64,000 nucleotides of DNA from Stromatinia cepivora (GCA_014898415.1 RCTD01000013.1:868001-932000); one strand, 5' to 3'. Shown: positions 11,824 through 24,488, counted from the stretch's first letter. A program made the numbers and translations. Notes: generated by a model not told the origin, from the sequence alone.

Positions 11824-12624
11824 AATGGAAAGCTTTCGCGCTCGCAGATTGGAATATCGATATTGATTGTTGATCTTCGTATGGTTGTCTATTTGGTAGG
11901 GCGAATTGTATATTTATTATGGAGTCGTGGTTGAAATTGATTGAAAGATACCTTTCTCAACTCCCAAGAATGTTTAAGATTCTATCCTTAGGAGGAAGGC
12001 TGAAATGTAACTTTGGCCTTAGGCGTGAAGGGGGTAAATTTCAACGGCAAACAGACGTTCACGGTTTTCTACGTTCTATATTTAGAAATGAGCATGTGAA
12101 AGCTTCTTACGATTGGATAAAAGTTTTTGATAAGAACTCCCCTCTCATTAGCATCATACCAATGCCCTTTCAAAAGTTTTAATGGGTTTACAATACTTAT
12201 TTGGTATGATCAACTCAATTACTTGAGAGTTCTGCAAAGCATTTCAACTCGGCACATATATATTCTATAACTTCAAACAACACAGAAAATGGGTCCAAAA
12301 GAAAGAATATCATGCTAGTAAGTACGGGTATATTGCGGTACGGCTACCTGCGGGAGATCTTGCCACAGTTTTTCACCTTATCGATTTGGATAAGTGAAAA
12401 ACCACTCCACAAGGGTAACTCAATGAAGAATAATTTCATTGTCATGCTTTTGATCTGACTTTTTATAACAAATTCTCGTGCCACATTGAGACATTACATA
12501 CCAATCTCTAAGAAGACCGTTTATAAAATTCTTCTCTTTTATCTTCATCTTCTACTTTCCGGATACCATCTGACAACCCTCCAAATCGACAATTTTCGGG
12601 TTAAATATCTAAAATATCATCAAC
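11824..12624. other. Divergent promoter region
   Basis: This 800-base gap separates the wall-protein gene (-) from cystathionine beta-synthase (+). It is AT-rich with no supportable gene; the frame at 11919-12182 has no recognisable feature. Regulation of both genes presumably lies here. Confidence 0.5.
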
Positions 12625-14279
12625 ATGGCATCTATTACTAGTCCTGCGCGGGCTCCTGTCCTTGCCATGAGTGCTTCTGAGTTGATTGGAAATACTCCTT
12701 TGGTAAGATTGAATAAGATTCCGCAGAGTTTGGGTATCGAAGCAGAAGTCTATGCAAAGGTCGAGCTCTTCAATGCTGGTGGAAGTATCAAGGATCGTAT
12801 TGCGCTTCGCATGATTGAGGAGGCGGAAAAGTCTGGAAGAATAAAGCCTGGAGATACTCTCATTGAGCCAACCAGTGGAAATACGTAAGTTACTTCTTAC
12901 AACTTTGCATACATTTCTAACCCCTCTCCAGTGGTATTGGACTTGCTCTTGTTGGTGCCATTAAAGGTTATAAGACAATCATCACTCTCCCCGAAAAGAT
13001 GTCACCGGAAAAGGTCGCTGTTCTCCGGGCACTTGGAGCCACTATCATTCGTACCCCAACTCAAGCTGCATGGGATGCCCCAGAGTCTCACATTGGAGTT
13101 GCAAGACGCTTGCTAAAAGAGATTCCAAACTCCCACATCCTTGATCAATATGCCAACGAGAACAACCCCCTCGCACACGAATTTGGAACAGCTGAAGAAA
13201 TTTGGAAGCAAACCGATGGAAAGATTACTGCCGTTGTTGCAGGAGCTGGTACAGGTGGAACTATTACCGGATTATCTAAGGGTCTAAAGAAGCACAATAA
13301 AGATGTCAAAATCATTGCAGCAGATCCCCACGGATCTATACTTGCAGTTCCAGAAAGCCTGAACCAAGAACACGCCAATGAATCTTATAAGGTTGAGGGA
13401 ATTGGTTATGATTTTATTCCTGATGTCTTGGATCGAGATTCTGTTGATGTGTGGTACAAGACTGATGATCGTGAATCATTCGCCTACGCACGTAGATTGA
13501 TTGCCGAAGAAGGACTATTGGTCGGAGGTAGCAGTGGTAGTGCTATCGCAGCTATGGTAAAGGGAGTTCGTGATTTGGGACTTGGTAAAGGTGACACCGT
13601 GGTAGTCATCCTACCAGATAGCATCAGAAGTTACCTCAGCAAATTTGCCGACGATGACTGGCTAGCCGCTAACGACCTCCTTCTCCCTACCCCTGAGCCA
13701 TCCACTCCAGCATCTCCCATCGTCGAGGCCCAATCCAAGAAAGATCCATATTTCGGAGCAACTCTTCGATCCCTCCGCCTCAAGCCAGTCACATCCGTAC
13801 TAGCCAACTCCCCCTGTTCCGAAGCCATCGAAACCATGCGCGAAAAGGGATTCGACCAACTCCCCGTCCTCGCCCCCAAAGGAGATAAACTCGTCGGTCT
13901 CGTCACCCTCGGAAACCTCCTCAGTTGGATTAGTCGCGGCCGCGCCACCGGCAAAAGCCCTGTCTCAGATGTCATGTTCGACTTTTCCCACATCCCCGAG
14001 GTCATCACCGATCCCAAGGATATCAGTCACCTTTCTTCACCCCCTAAGAGCAACGGTATCGAAACCACTCAAAACGGCAAGAAACAAACCACCCCCAAAC
14101 GTAAATTCGTAGAAATCACCCTCGATACTCCTATCTCTGCCTTGAGCAAATTCTTTGAATGGAACAGCGCGGCCATCGTCACCGAAAAGGGAAGCGAGAA
14201 AAACGGATTATCAAAACCAGCAGCCATAGTTACAAAAGTCGATTTATTGAGTTGGATGGTAAAGCAAACGAAAGTTTAA
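12625..14279 (+). CDS. CYS4: Cystathionine beta-synthase
   Basis: Two exons (12625-12884, 12932-14279) encode 535 residues. The PLP fold is complete. The Schiff-base Lys is near residue 56 (GGSIKDR), the substrate loop SGNTG spans the splice junction, the phosphate-binding GTGGTITG is present and GSSGSA closes the site. The C-terminal part carries two CBS (Bateman) modules, for example [21 protein letters not shown]. The N-terminal haem-binding extension of animal enzymes is absent, as in yeast. The enzyme condenses serine with homocysteine to cystathionine in transsulfuration. A basic, Thr/Lys-rich linker ([15 protein letters not shown] region) interrupts the second CBS module. The start is the first ATG after a pyrimidine- and AAT-rich leader. 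Confidence 0.95.
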
Positions 14280-15165
14280 ACAGCTCTTTGCGTCATGCCT
14301 GGCTGGCTGAATGGAAATGGCGTTTCGGAGTGATATATATGTAAGCACTGTATATGTGATAGTGATTTTGGTTTCAACACCTATTGGGAGGATATAGATA
14401 GAGAGTCCCTGTATTTAGTTTAGGAGGTTTTATTGAAAGAACGAATGAATGAATGGATATAAATAAATATAAATGTTTACACGAGACAGATATGGTAGTA
14501 ATGTAGATGCAAAGCTACTTATCTTTTGAAAAGTACCCGCTTTATCAGCAGACAGATAAATATGTATGTATGTATTCCTAATATCATGACATGACTGACT
14601 GTAGTGAAACGAGTTACGAGAAAAATCCACATGTGAGGAAAGCTGGAAAGCTGGAGAGTTGGAAAGTTAGAAGGTAATACAAGCAAGCCTTTTGGATTAA
14701 TTGGATTAATCGTAAAATTTACAATTCATTCATGTATGTAGATCTCTGACAGCTCTAAGCCTAAGCCTAAACACACGCGAACGCACGGACGAACGAACTT
14801 TCTATAAACTAGATAGAAGCCAAGCGATTTTTGACTAAACCATTTTTTGCTCAGTATCAAGGTGAACTAAACTGGTTTAGTCTGAAGATATGCCATAGTA
14901 AATCAAATTGATCTCCGCCCACCCTCAACCTGCACCATTTTTAAGAAACGAGAAGAGGGTAAAGAGTTTCCCCAACGCCATGCACCCCCAATCTACCGGA
15001 TTAGATTGGATTTGTGATTCGGAATGGTCTAAACACCCCACCCTATTGCATACCTATCCTTGGTCCGTCCATCAATCATGCAGGCAATACAATGTAAGGA
15101 CCCCTTCCCATCCCCTTCCCATTCCCCTTCCCATTCCCATCACCCCTTTTCCAGAATCTAAGCAA
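14280..15165. other. Convergent intergenic region
   Basis: This is the 3' flank of both cystathionine beta-synthase (+) and TFIIE alpha (-). It has AT-rich terminator-like sequence to 14620, an inverted repeat at 14833-14882, and a CCCTTCCCATT-type pyrimidine repeat at about 15100-15147. No gene is supportable. Confidence 0.5.
14833..14882. repeat. 10-bp perfect inverted repeat
   Basis: GACTAAACCA at 14833-14842 is exactly complementary to TGGTTTAGTC at 14873-14882, across a 30-base loop. It lies between two converging genes, where a folded RNA could help 3' end formation. Chance is not excluded. Confidence 0.5.
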
Positions 15166-16627
15166 TCAAACATCTTCAAACTCCATATCCTCTTCACTCT
15201 CCTCTTCATCCTTTATAACCGGTGCTGCTGGAGCTGGCTCCTCAATTCTAACCTTCTTTGCTGGTCTATCCTCATTCGGTGTATTCGGTCCTGTTACCGG
15301 ACTTGCTGCACCTGTACTCGTTCCACTTGCAGAAACACTTTCATTTCGTGAATGCTTCAGAACACCACTGAGACCACTACCACTCGTTACACTAGGCTTA
15401 GATTCTGTACCTCCAACTGAGCTAGCTGGAGTGGCGGCGCCAGATGTGGTACCATTGGGAATGACGTCCTCAAAACCTTCCTCTTCATCATCGTCGGTTT
15501 CGTATTCTTCATCTTGCTCCTGCTCGGCTTCTTTGGCTTGTGCTGCCTTCAGTTGCGCAAAGTAATCATCAATTTCAGCCCCCTCATCCGTGCCTTCGGC
15601 GTCAGGCTTGATATCCTTCTTATTGGTATCGACTGCAGGTCCGACAGAGACAGTAGGCTGGTTACCAAATTTGACCTGTTCTCCAGTGATTGTACTGTGA
15701 GTAAAATGCTGAGGCAAGGCATTCTGAAGAGCCGTCTTTTCTTTGCGAGCTTGTTCAGCGGCTATATCTGCAGCTGTAGGTCCTTCTCCATTCGTCAAAG
15801 TAACTGAGATAGACGTTGGTCCAGTGTTATCCAGACCACGAACAGCAGTTGGTCTTTCCGAGGAGAGAGTGACGGGTGCAGTTTCGCTCCCAGGATTAGC
15901 TTCATCTCTAACCACTTTGCGAGCTGAAGCAAGAGCTTGTTCGAAGGTATTCGCAGGGATGATCACCTGATCGATTTTTGGGAGTAGGTCGGTGATGAAT
16001 CTGAATTGGGCATTAAGTTTTGAGGATTGCTCATGTCCACCACGGTTGTTATCGGGATCATGTACCAGAAGAAAATCGCATTTGTGACATAAAAAACCTT
16101 CCTGATTTCTCTTGTCCAAAACCTCGAACATAGTCCATTCCGATTTGCATCGAGGGCAAAAATATTCCTTTCTCTCGTCATCCGGCACAGTATTCCCTTG
16201 AACCGCCTTGTCTATCAGGTAGACTCTCCACTTGATCGCATCGATTGTTGCACGATAGTCGATGTAATAGTAAGTTCGATTAATTGGGCGTTGTTGACCT
16301 TCTCTGATCTCTGGGCGCGAATGCCTAAACAATCATCTTAACAAAAGCTAGGAATACAGAATAGACTGTCAGCCATACACTGCAAGAAATCGATCCTCCT
16401 TCAATTTTCCACAAAGCTTATGAAGCTCTTTCGTATTTATGCTCATCAGGTATGCTAAATCATCATCGCGCAAGCTGTAAGATGTCAACGTCTTTTTTCT
16501 CGAGGTACAAAAACGCCCATAGAAAGACATACGCAGAATGAATGACGAGCGCATCAATCACAAGGATATGTTTTGTGTCGTAAAACGAGCGCATACAAGA
16601 GCGCACCAACATTTGAGCGAGATCCAT
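15166..16627 (-). CDS. TFA1: Transcription initiation factor TFIIE subunit alpha
   Basis: Three exons (16627-16533, 16474-16379, 16324-15166) encode 449 residues. The N terminus (MDLAQMLVRSCMRSFYDTKH onward) is the extended winged helix of TFIIE alpha. It runs through MSINTKELHKLCGKLKEDRF and RTYYYIDYRATIDAIKWR. A zinc ribbon follows with Cys near 120, 123, 143 and 146 (CPRC and CHKC). The rest is Ser/Gly/Thr-rich and acidic, ending in EEESEEDMEFEDV, the kind of acidic tail that contacts TFIIH. The protein recruits and stimulates TFIIH at RNA polymerase II promoters in the nucleus. Length and order match the fungal family. Confidence 0.93.
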
Positions 16628-17340
16628 ATTTGCGACTGGAAAGTCGAAATGTTGAGTGTAAAAGAATAGATAGAGAAAGAATACCTGGCCCTGAGAATCT
16701 CGAAAGGCGGTAGAAATGTATAATAAGAGGATAGACTTTTGAAAAGTCGGTAGTGAGAGTATGGGGAAAGACAAAGAGATGGATATTTAATAAAAGGTGT
16801 CAAGGATGCCCATGATCGTTCTGTATCCTCAAGACAACAAAGCCGAAGATATGGAGAAGATGGATGATTTCTATTTGTGTCTATTATCGAAGAGGGTGGA
16901 GGCTGTATTGCTCACAACAGTAATGGAGGAAGTCAATTGAATAAAAATTTGATATGATTGTTACTTAGGTATAAAGGGAGATAAAGGGAATGAAGATGAT
17001 GATTGGCAAGGCTGAATGAAGATGAGGTGCAGGCTGCAGGCTGCAGTAGAAAGATTTGTGAGACTTAAAATTATATAAGCGACCGCTAAGCTGGTACCAA
17101 GTTTTTGATTGGCATGTTCATTGATACAAAAGTTGACAATTATTATTGGTTGAGATAACTTTGGAGCTTGGGCCAAGGCACTAAAAATTATCGGGAGAAA
17201 TATTCGCGCTTCATATCAGATTTCCAGTTTTACCAGGCCGTTTATTTTTTGAAACTTCTCGTAGAAGATCTATGAGTATTTTTCAATTGGTGAAAAACAC
17301 ATTGGCATATATCTCTGAAGTTCGAATAATCACATCAATC
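16628..17340. other. Divergent promoter for TFIIE alpha and PUS1
   Basis: A 713-base AT-rich gap lies between two housekeeping genes transcribed away from each other. The minus-strand frame at 16961-17176 shows no domain and is probably chance. Confidence 0.5.
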
Positions 17341-19362
17341 ATGGAGTCAAATGCCAAATCTGGGGGTCAACGCGGTGGAGGACGAGGGCGGGGGCGGGGA
17401 GGTTTTAGCAGAGGTGGCAGAGGAAACTCCAGAGGTGGTTCCAGAGGAGGTAGAAAACCAGAGATGGGTCGCAAAGAATACAAGTCAGTCGTGCCTTTGA
17501 ATTTCACAATCTAATTTGTCTAACGTTTCTAGTCGTCAAGCACCAAAAAGAGATCGAAATGATGATGACCAAGCATCGAAACGAAGAAAGACGGTGCATA
17601 ATGGAGAATCAGAGCCAACAGCATTTAGTACGGAATTCACCAAGGAGGAAATTGAGAGTGAAGTACGAAAACCCAAACACAAAGTAGCCGTGATGATTGG
17701 CTATGCAGGAACTGGATACAAAGGCTTGCAAATCAATACCAAGGAGAAGACGATTGAAGGTGATATGTTCAAGGCTTTTGTGGCAGCTGGTGCGATTTCG
17801 AAGGCCAATGCAAATGATCCAAAGAAGTCAGCCTTGGTACGATGCGCGCGAACCGACAAGGGAGTTCATGCAGCTGGCAACGTTCTCTCCTTGAAACTCA
17901 TCACCGAAGACCCCAATGTCGTTGAGAATATCAATTCACATTTACCAGATCAAATTCGAGTCTGGGGTATTGAAAGAACTACAGGATCCTTCAATTGCTA
18001 TCAAATGTGTGACTCGCGGTGGTATGAATATTTAATTCCAACTTATTCATTTATCCCACCTCATCCTAAGAGTTTTCTTGGAAAGGAATTGCTACAAGCA
18101 GCAGAGAAAGAAGGTGTCTTAGAGAAATTCAATCAACTTCAAGAGGATGCTGCATCATTCTGGACAGATGCTGAGAAGGAATTCGTACAACCTATACTTG
18201 ATAACTTGGATCCACAACTGGCGGCGGATGTTATGGAAGCTATTCATGCTGCGGAGGAATCCAACGAGCCAATCGGAAAGAATATCAAGAAGAACAAGGC
18301 AGAAGGCAAGGATGAGGCTGAAATCAAGGAAGATACCAAGGAGGAACCTACAACAAACAATGAAGCAGAAATTCAAGGCGAATTGGCACCTGAGGAGGAA
18401 CCTATAGCAGCCGAGGTTAACGGAGACAGAGATGTCAAGCAAAATCCTGAAGCCGCAGCGGAGGTGGAAAAGGAGGAGGCAGAAGCTATGCAAGGCATAG
18501 AAACTACTGGAAAATCAGAAGTAAAGAATGAAACTTTTCAGGATGAAGAAGTCAAGCCAGAAGCAGACGGTGTCCAAGAAATCTCGAAATCCATTCTCAC
18601 ACCTCTCGAAAAGGCCGTCAAGGAAGTAAAAGCAGCCTATATCAAAGCCAAGAAAGCATACCGCATACACGAATCTCGCAGAGAAAGAGTACAAGAAGCG
18701 CTCAACCAATATGTCGGTACTTACAACTACCACAACTATACAATTCTCAAAAACTACAGTGATCCTTCTTCAAGACGACACATCAAGTCCTTCAAGATTG
18801 GACCCAAACCTATCATCATCCACGATACAGAATGGCTCTCATTGAAGGTCCATGGTCAATCCTTCATGATGCATCAAATTCGAAAAATGGTAGCCATGGC
18901 AGCATTAGTAGTACGATGTGCTTCGCCAATGGAGCTTATCAAGGAAACTTATACCGCTGCTAAGATTAGTATACCAAAAGCTCCTAGTTTGGGATTACTA
19001 TTAGAAGCACCAGTTTTCCATAACTACAATGAGAAGATTGCAAAGGATTTCGAAAGAGAAAAACTAGACTTCGAGAAGTATAGAGAGAAAATGGATGAAT
19101 TTAAGCAAAGGGAGATCTATGATAGAATCTTCAGAGTGGAAAATACTGAGAATCAGTAAGTTTATCACGTACTTAGAACCGGAAAGCAAGCTAACAGCAT
19201 GGTAGATTTCATACATTCTTTCATCATCTGGATCATCATCGAAGCGATTACTTTTTGTGGTTGACAGCTTCGGGAATCTCCGCTGGAAGACAGCGTGGTG
19301 CAGGCAAGGATGCTTTGGATGCTAGTGATGATGAGGCTGACGTGAATGGTGAGGAGGGTTGA
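17341..19362 (+). CDS. PUS1: tRNA pseudouridine synthase 1
   Basis: Three exons (17341-17483, 17533-19155, 19206-19362) encode 640 residues. The TruA-type catalytic Asp is near residue 156 in CARTDKGVHAAGN. Other family blocks are present: VAVMIGYAGTGYKG, RWYEYLIPTYSF, and SFMMHQIRKMVAMAALV. Pus1 isomerises uridines in nuclear tRNAs and some snRNA/mRNA sites. Two additions stand out: an N-terminal Arg/Gly-rich stretch (about residues 10-40) and an acidic Glu/Lys-rich insertion (about 287-400) between catalytic blocks. The third exon (FHTFFHHLDHHRSDYFLWLT..) was found by taking the 50-base intron 19156-19205; otherwise the frame ends at a TAA inside that intron. An in-frame ATG at 17272 is possible; 17341 was preferred for its CACATCAATCATGG context. 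Confidence 0.93.
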
Positions 19363-20105
19363 TTGTTATGTGATTTCGTAGGAGACATGAATAAAGATTG
19401 TAGGGGCGAGCTCTTGATTTTGTGAGGCTATGGGCATGGAGATGCAGAGCTGAAAAAGTGGTGAGGATATTTGCACATACAGAATGGTTGTGGAAAACAA
19501 TTCTAGCTGGCTAGCAGAATCTAGAATTATCAATAGATCACGATGCAATGACAAGAAGAAAGCTTGACTTTTTCTATACACAAATAACCATCTATTTCAT
19601 GTCATTCCATTTCTTGCTTTCTATCTATATAATCATCCACACGTCCACTCGTCTATTCACATTTCGTTCTTATCAATGTATCTTCGTTCCTCCATTCTCA
19701 ACTACCAACAAACTCACACCATGAACATCATTTTATCAAACATCACGGCCACACTCTCTACCAGCCCTTCCCTCACAATTGCTCAGGCAATGCAATCAGC
19801 TTTCCTCAAATAAACTCAACGAACCACTAACGTTCATCCTCCAATAGCACTTGAGATTAAACTTCTTGAGATCAAACTGACCATTCATATCAAAGCCCAA
19901 GCAATGAAAGCCCCTATCAACAACCACGTGAAGATATCCGCAGCAAAACTAGCCTATGAAACTCACATATCCCCTCCATTTGCCCTCTCTGCAGCATCTC
20001 CACGTCGATCCACAACATCACATCAAGTCCTCCTAATAAAAAGTTGTTCGAATTTATCTTTACACTAGATTGTCATATAAAGTATTAGCATTCGAATTCA
20101 TTCCC
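19363..20105. other. Convergent intergenic region
   Basis: It lies between PUS1 (+) and the unrecognised minus-strand gene. It is AT- and CA-rich. A short frame ATG..TAA at about 19720-19813 codes 30 residues only and is not supportable. A possible extra 3' exon of the minus-strand gene may fall at about 20020-20065. Confidence 0.4.
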
Positions 20106-21066
20106 TTATTCCCCGTACTCCACACTTGCTTTTGTATTTGGGGCAAAAGCAAAGCAAAAAGAAAAGCAACTCACATTCCTCCCACACCAAACCCTCCTCG
20201 GTAACCTAACCACCCGCTTCATAACCACATATTCCCCCTGCTCATCCTCTTCCCTCTGTTCGCTATCCATGACCGACATTACTCCTTTCCTTAAAACTTC
20301 TATTTCCATCCCATCGCTATTCTGACTCAAATCCAAATTCTGATTCATACTCAACCGTGCATTTGGCTCCGGACTCGTATTCGATAATCTACTCGTCGAT
20401 CTCTGATTCGTGATTTGATCTCTCGGTTTAGAAATCGATGGGTGCAGATTCGTACTTATTTTCTTGCGGAGTTTATTTCTTGATGTTTGGGCTCGCATTT
20501 GTGTTTGTGTGTGTATTTGAGCTTGCGGATTTGCAACTTTAGAATTAGAAGTAGAATCCTGAAAGGAAGAACCGGAAGTAGAAGAAAGAGGAGAGATTTT
20601 TCGTTCCTCTTTAGATTTCTCTTGCTTTTCCTTGCGAATAGGATCGTAGACTAGGAAATGTATAACGATCTTTCTGACTCCGCGTGGTATAACCATGATT
20701 TGCATTCGGTGTCCTTCGAGTAGGGGGGGACTGTTCTCGGGGGTTTCCATGAAGCCTTGGCGTACTATTTGTGGGGGTAGGAGGGTGCTGCGTGGGAGGT
20801 AGTGGAAGGCGGGTGGGGGAGAGCGTGTAGAGGACTTCGAGGGGGTCGTGGGGACTGGGTGGGGGTTTGTAGGTTGGGGTTAGGGAGGAGAAATGCTGGG
20901 TTGAGAGGCGGTTGGTGTGGGTGTGGGTGGTCGGGGGTTGTTGCTGGTTGTGGGATGTTGGACAGGGGGATGAGAGGTGTAGGGCGAGAGAAAGTTTGAG
21001 GAGGACGTTGTGGAGGTGAGTGTGCAGTGTTACGAGGTTGGAATGGGCGGAGGCGTTGGCTGCCAT
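20106..21066 (-). pseudogene. Unrecognised protein, reading frame broken by one base
   Basis: I do not recognise the family. The frame opens at 21066 (MAANASAHSNLVTLHTHLHN) with an amphipathic His/Leu-rich start. It runs through a Pro/Thr/His-rich linker to DPLEVLYTL, then continues in another frame as YLPRSTLLPPQIVRQGF and HRMQIMVIPRGVRKIVIHF. The switch point is the C run at about 20815-20820, where one base is extra; removing it from the count makes the region 320 codons. The C-terminal half is Ser/Thr/Asn-rich, basic and probably disordered. The end may be spliced: a GTGAGT donor at about 20174-20179 and an acceptor near 20069 would give a different tail. It could be an intact gene with a sequence error or a young pseudogene. 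Confidence 0.5.
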
Positions 21067-21650
21067 GTTTGTTGCTGGAGTTTCGGTTTATGTATGTGTT
21101 GCGAAAATATGATATTATTGAACGTAGAGGCAAATCGTCAGATTTAAGTATAGTAGAAAGCTTGCAATTATTGCAACTTGCTTTGCAAGATCGATGCTGA
21201 AAATAAAGTAGGTGTGTGGATGTGTTTGCGTTGTGTGTTGTTTGCTCCCCCGAGCAACTAAAATAGTAGATGATAAATTAATTCCTTCGAGAATACCTGA
21301 AAAGATTGTGTGCGTGGTAGTTCCAAAAATCGAGTTGCAATCAATTTGTATTGTCAATAGACGAAATTCTGAAACTTATCTGCAAGCAGAAAGTTCCGGA
21401 AAAGTGAATATAGTCATAAACTGAAGCTTTGAAAGAAATTTACCGTATTATGTTGGAAATATCAAGGTAATCCTTTCAGATGAAACTTTGATTCTCTGCC
21501 GTATTTGATATCTTGCAGTGGCAACCTAAAACTCATTCGAAGTTGATTCATAACGGATAATTTTACATCCATATGTACCAATATATTCACTTCGCCTCAT
21601 TTCTGCTATATACACTAATATATCCCAGCACCGTTCACCCCTTTTCAATA
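21067..21650. other. Intergenic
   Basis: This region serves as promoter of the unrecognised minus-strand gene and 3' flank of the prolyl hydroxylase. It is AT-rich and no gene is supportable. Confidence 0.5.
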
Positions 21651-22617
21651 TCATCTCATAGTCCTCCCATAACTCCAAATATTCAACCCCACTTTCGAGC
21701 CCCTCTTCACCGGTAACCCAGCATGCCACGTCTCTTCATATCCCCTCCCATCTCTATCAATATTCTCCCAAAAGATTGCATTTCCTTTGATCGGTTTAAA
21801 TGTCACTCCTTCCACTGTTAATTTTTTTCCACTTCTTGGATCTAATGCTTCGGTAGTATCAAGAAATTCCTCCCATCTACCTCCTTTTGGTCCTATTACA
21901 CGAGGAAATTCTGTTTCTCCACCTTCGATATCGGGGGTTACATCGACGTAGACCATAAATGTACTTATTCGGTCCACACCACGTTTGCCTCCACTCCAAT
22001 CGCTATATTCAGTTATTAGCCCTTATACTCATAACATCTCCAAATACTGATCATACGAACAGTGAAGGAGACAATTTCACAATTAGTCCCCATTTGACTT
22101 ACAAATGCATCCCATAATGCCCCCCAACCCCATACCTCTGCGTCCTCAACTTCTCAATCCCCATCTCATCCCTCCACCCCTGAAACGCTCTCGCTCTATG
22201 CTCAATACACCTAACCACCTGATCTCTCTCTAGTAACGCTACCTCGGAATGACGAACCGAAGTATCAATTGTCGTTTCCTGACCATGAGAAATAGTAGAT
22301 GGTGCATAAAGCGGTTCACTATTCCCGTCAGTTTTCTTCATTTCCATCGGGATAAAAACAACACACCTAACATCAACTAAATGTTTACTTTCATTCGCCT
22401 TCAAAAATCCTACAATATATATCATAAGAGGTTCCCGACTAATAATATATGTCTTATAGCTATCTTCCGGACAATATAGAGGTTCGTCACTAGCGATAAA
22501 TGTGGAGTTTAAATTGAGAGGTTCATTGCGAGTAGATGGACGTTTAAAAATCATTTGAGAGAGAGGCGCCCATACGAGAACGTAGAGGGGTATCAATGCA
22601 AAAGCGTAAACTAGCAT
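21651..22617 (-). CDS. Prolyl 4-hydroxylase-like 2-oxoglutarate/Fe(II) dioxygenase
   Basis: Three exons (22617-22367, 22318-22103, 22002-21651) encode 272 residues. An N-terminal hydrophobic stretch (about 1-20, LVYAFALIPLYVLVWAPL) is a signal anchor, which suggests ER location facing the lumen. The P4H catalytic core is clear. The iron ligands His and Asp (about 155 and 157, MHFDW) fall across a splice junction, the distal His is near 249 (ETWHAGLPV) and the 2-oxoglutarate Lys is near 259. The segments STFMVYVDVTPDIEGGETEFP and VTFKPIKGNAIFWEN are family hallmarks. The substrate in fungi is unknown. The first intron (22319-22366) removes a stretch that is open but breaks the homology between HLVDV and SEPLYAPSTI. 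Confidence 0.9.
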
Positions 22618-23930
22618 TTTGTTGGAATGTGATGTTTAGGGTGCGGTGGGCTTGGCAGGGAGCTCGAGGAAGAAAAGGAGGTGAGAGGTTAGAAGAAAGT
22701 TGTGGAGCATCACGTGCTGGGTACGTAATTTCGGGGCTGATGATTAACAACAACAGAGTTTATACCTATATTTCTTTCCACTTGGGCATCTTCATTATTC
22801 GGATTTTCAGATTTGATTCATTGGTCGTATTAGTCGTAAAGAAGACTGGATTGGAAACTGGCTGTGTTCTGTTGGAGTTGAAAGGCACTACCTCTCCATG
22901 GTTATTATCGCCATGTTCTACTGGAGTCGAAAGACACTATCTCTGAATGGCTGGTTCTGTCTGAATTCGAAAGATAATGCCTCTCCACGGTCGTTGTCGA
23001 TGTTTTTTCTGGAGTAAAAAACAGTGTTTGCAATGAATTGAGTTGGATATAATAATTGGTCATGGCTAATTAGAGGTTGCGCTGAACTGGGCATTGTAAA
23101 ATAGTACCTTGTGATTCGAAATCTAGATTGGAGATCGGACCAAGCAGGATACCGCGACAACTCTATTATAATCCTAGAAATTCAAACAATTTCCCTTTGT
23201 ATTATGTTTTCCAAAGTGACATTTTTGATATCTTAAATCATCTTTTGAATTACCCCAGGAGTCAAATGAGAGTCATACCAACATGAGCTCAACATCTCTG
23301 CTTTGGTGTATATCTTCAGTATTATTTGAAACCCAATCCCGAATTCTGTCGCATCCCATCCCATCCCATTCCATCATATGCTATCCCATACAAATAAATA
23401 GGAAATCCAACCCCAATCTTTCTCGGGATATAGAGACACTTAGACACCACTCAACCCTCCAAACGGTTTATGTATCAAGCTACCTTAAATATCTCTCCGT
23501 CATGGTTTATTGATTTATTATTCAATTGGAAGAAAATAGTGAATAGGAAAAAAAACCTGCACAAGTAAGAGGAGTACCAAAAAGAAAATCATTCCTCTCT
23601 TTTGGCGTTTTGGTCCACCACCATATCCGTACTTTATTTGTGATGTTCCGAGGCCGCGGTTGAGGATTGGTGATGTAGCTTTGAGGAGGTGGGCGTGGGC
23701 GTATGAATTTATCGAGATGGAGACTGAGTTTGTAGACTTTGCGGATAAAGGACGGGGGTATACGGAAAGGCATATTGAGGTTGAGGTTGGGATAATGATA
23801 GTCTTCAAGATAGATGATTCTGTGTCCGAAAATGAAATTAATAACATTGAAAGAATATTCTGAAAAGTTTTAGATTTTGTGTCCACACTAAATTCTTAGT
23901 TGTCTAGTCTAACGGGTGCCTAACTCTCGA
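22618..23930. other. Intergenic with minisatellite copy
   Basis: It contains the promoter of the hydroxylase gene, then a three-unit degenerate repeat at 22870-23020 (see separate entry). At about 23340-23390 a CATCC-type short repeat occurs. The frames at 23283-23886 are low complexity and unsupported. Base composition falls sharply to AT-rich after about 23930. Confidence 0.5.
22870..23020 (-). repeat. Degenerate minisatellite, three units, inverted relative to 54.4-55.3 kb
   Basis: Read on the minus strand, this block has three units in the pattern CATGGAGAGG..GT..TTTC..CTCCAACAGAAC. One stretch, CATGGAGAGGTAGTGCCTTT at about 22890-22910, is identical to units at about 54755-54775. No protein frame persists across units. 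This is the only other place in the window with the 54.4-kb repeat. Confidence 0.75.
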
Positions 23931-24483
23931 AGCATCGATCATATGATTTTTAATATCTCCGTCAGAAGAATCTAATCGATTGTTTTCTAAATTGTATATT
24001 TTGAACCCGCTTTTCGCGTTTTTTTGAATATATATTAATCTTGTTCAATTATATCATATTATAATTAATAATTGAAAATTGTATTATAAATAGATATATT
24101 GTTTATCTATATTTTGTATTTTTTATTTTTATAAAATTCTGAATAATTATGATTCAATTGTTGTTTTTTTGATTCTAAATCCAAACCCGGAAGGATAAAT
24201 TTTATATGTTATATAAAATAGTTTCATTATATTATAATTCTGAAATGGAATTAAATAATATATCTTTATTTTGTTTTAAATCGGATAATAATGAAATTTG
24301 AATATCATATAATTTATATTTTACACAAACTTCAATATTATTTACAATTTATTGAAATGAAAATTAGAAGATGTCAAAATTGAAGATGGAAAGGGGTAAA
24401 GAAATCAATTCTATATTATAATCAATTGAAGGTTTAAAGGAATTAAAAAATGGATCAAATAATAAATCTATATTTCTTCGATC

Positions 24484-24488
24484 AATAG
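24484..24488. repeat. Target-site duplication AATAG (left copy, outer element)
   Basis: AATAG directly precedes the outer LTR here and AATAG directly follows the right LTR at 33216-33220. A 5-bp duplication is the usual length for LTR retrotransposon integrase. Confidence 0.85.

Noticed and set aside
13631..14017. 128-residue minus-strand frame inside cystathionine beta-synthase
   Set aside because: It lies wholly within a confident coding exon and is an antisense shadow.
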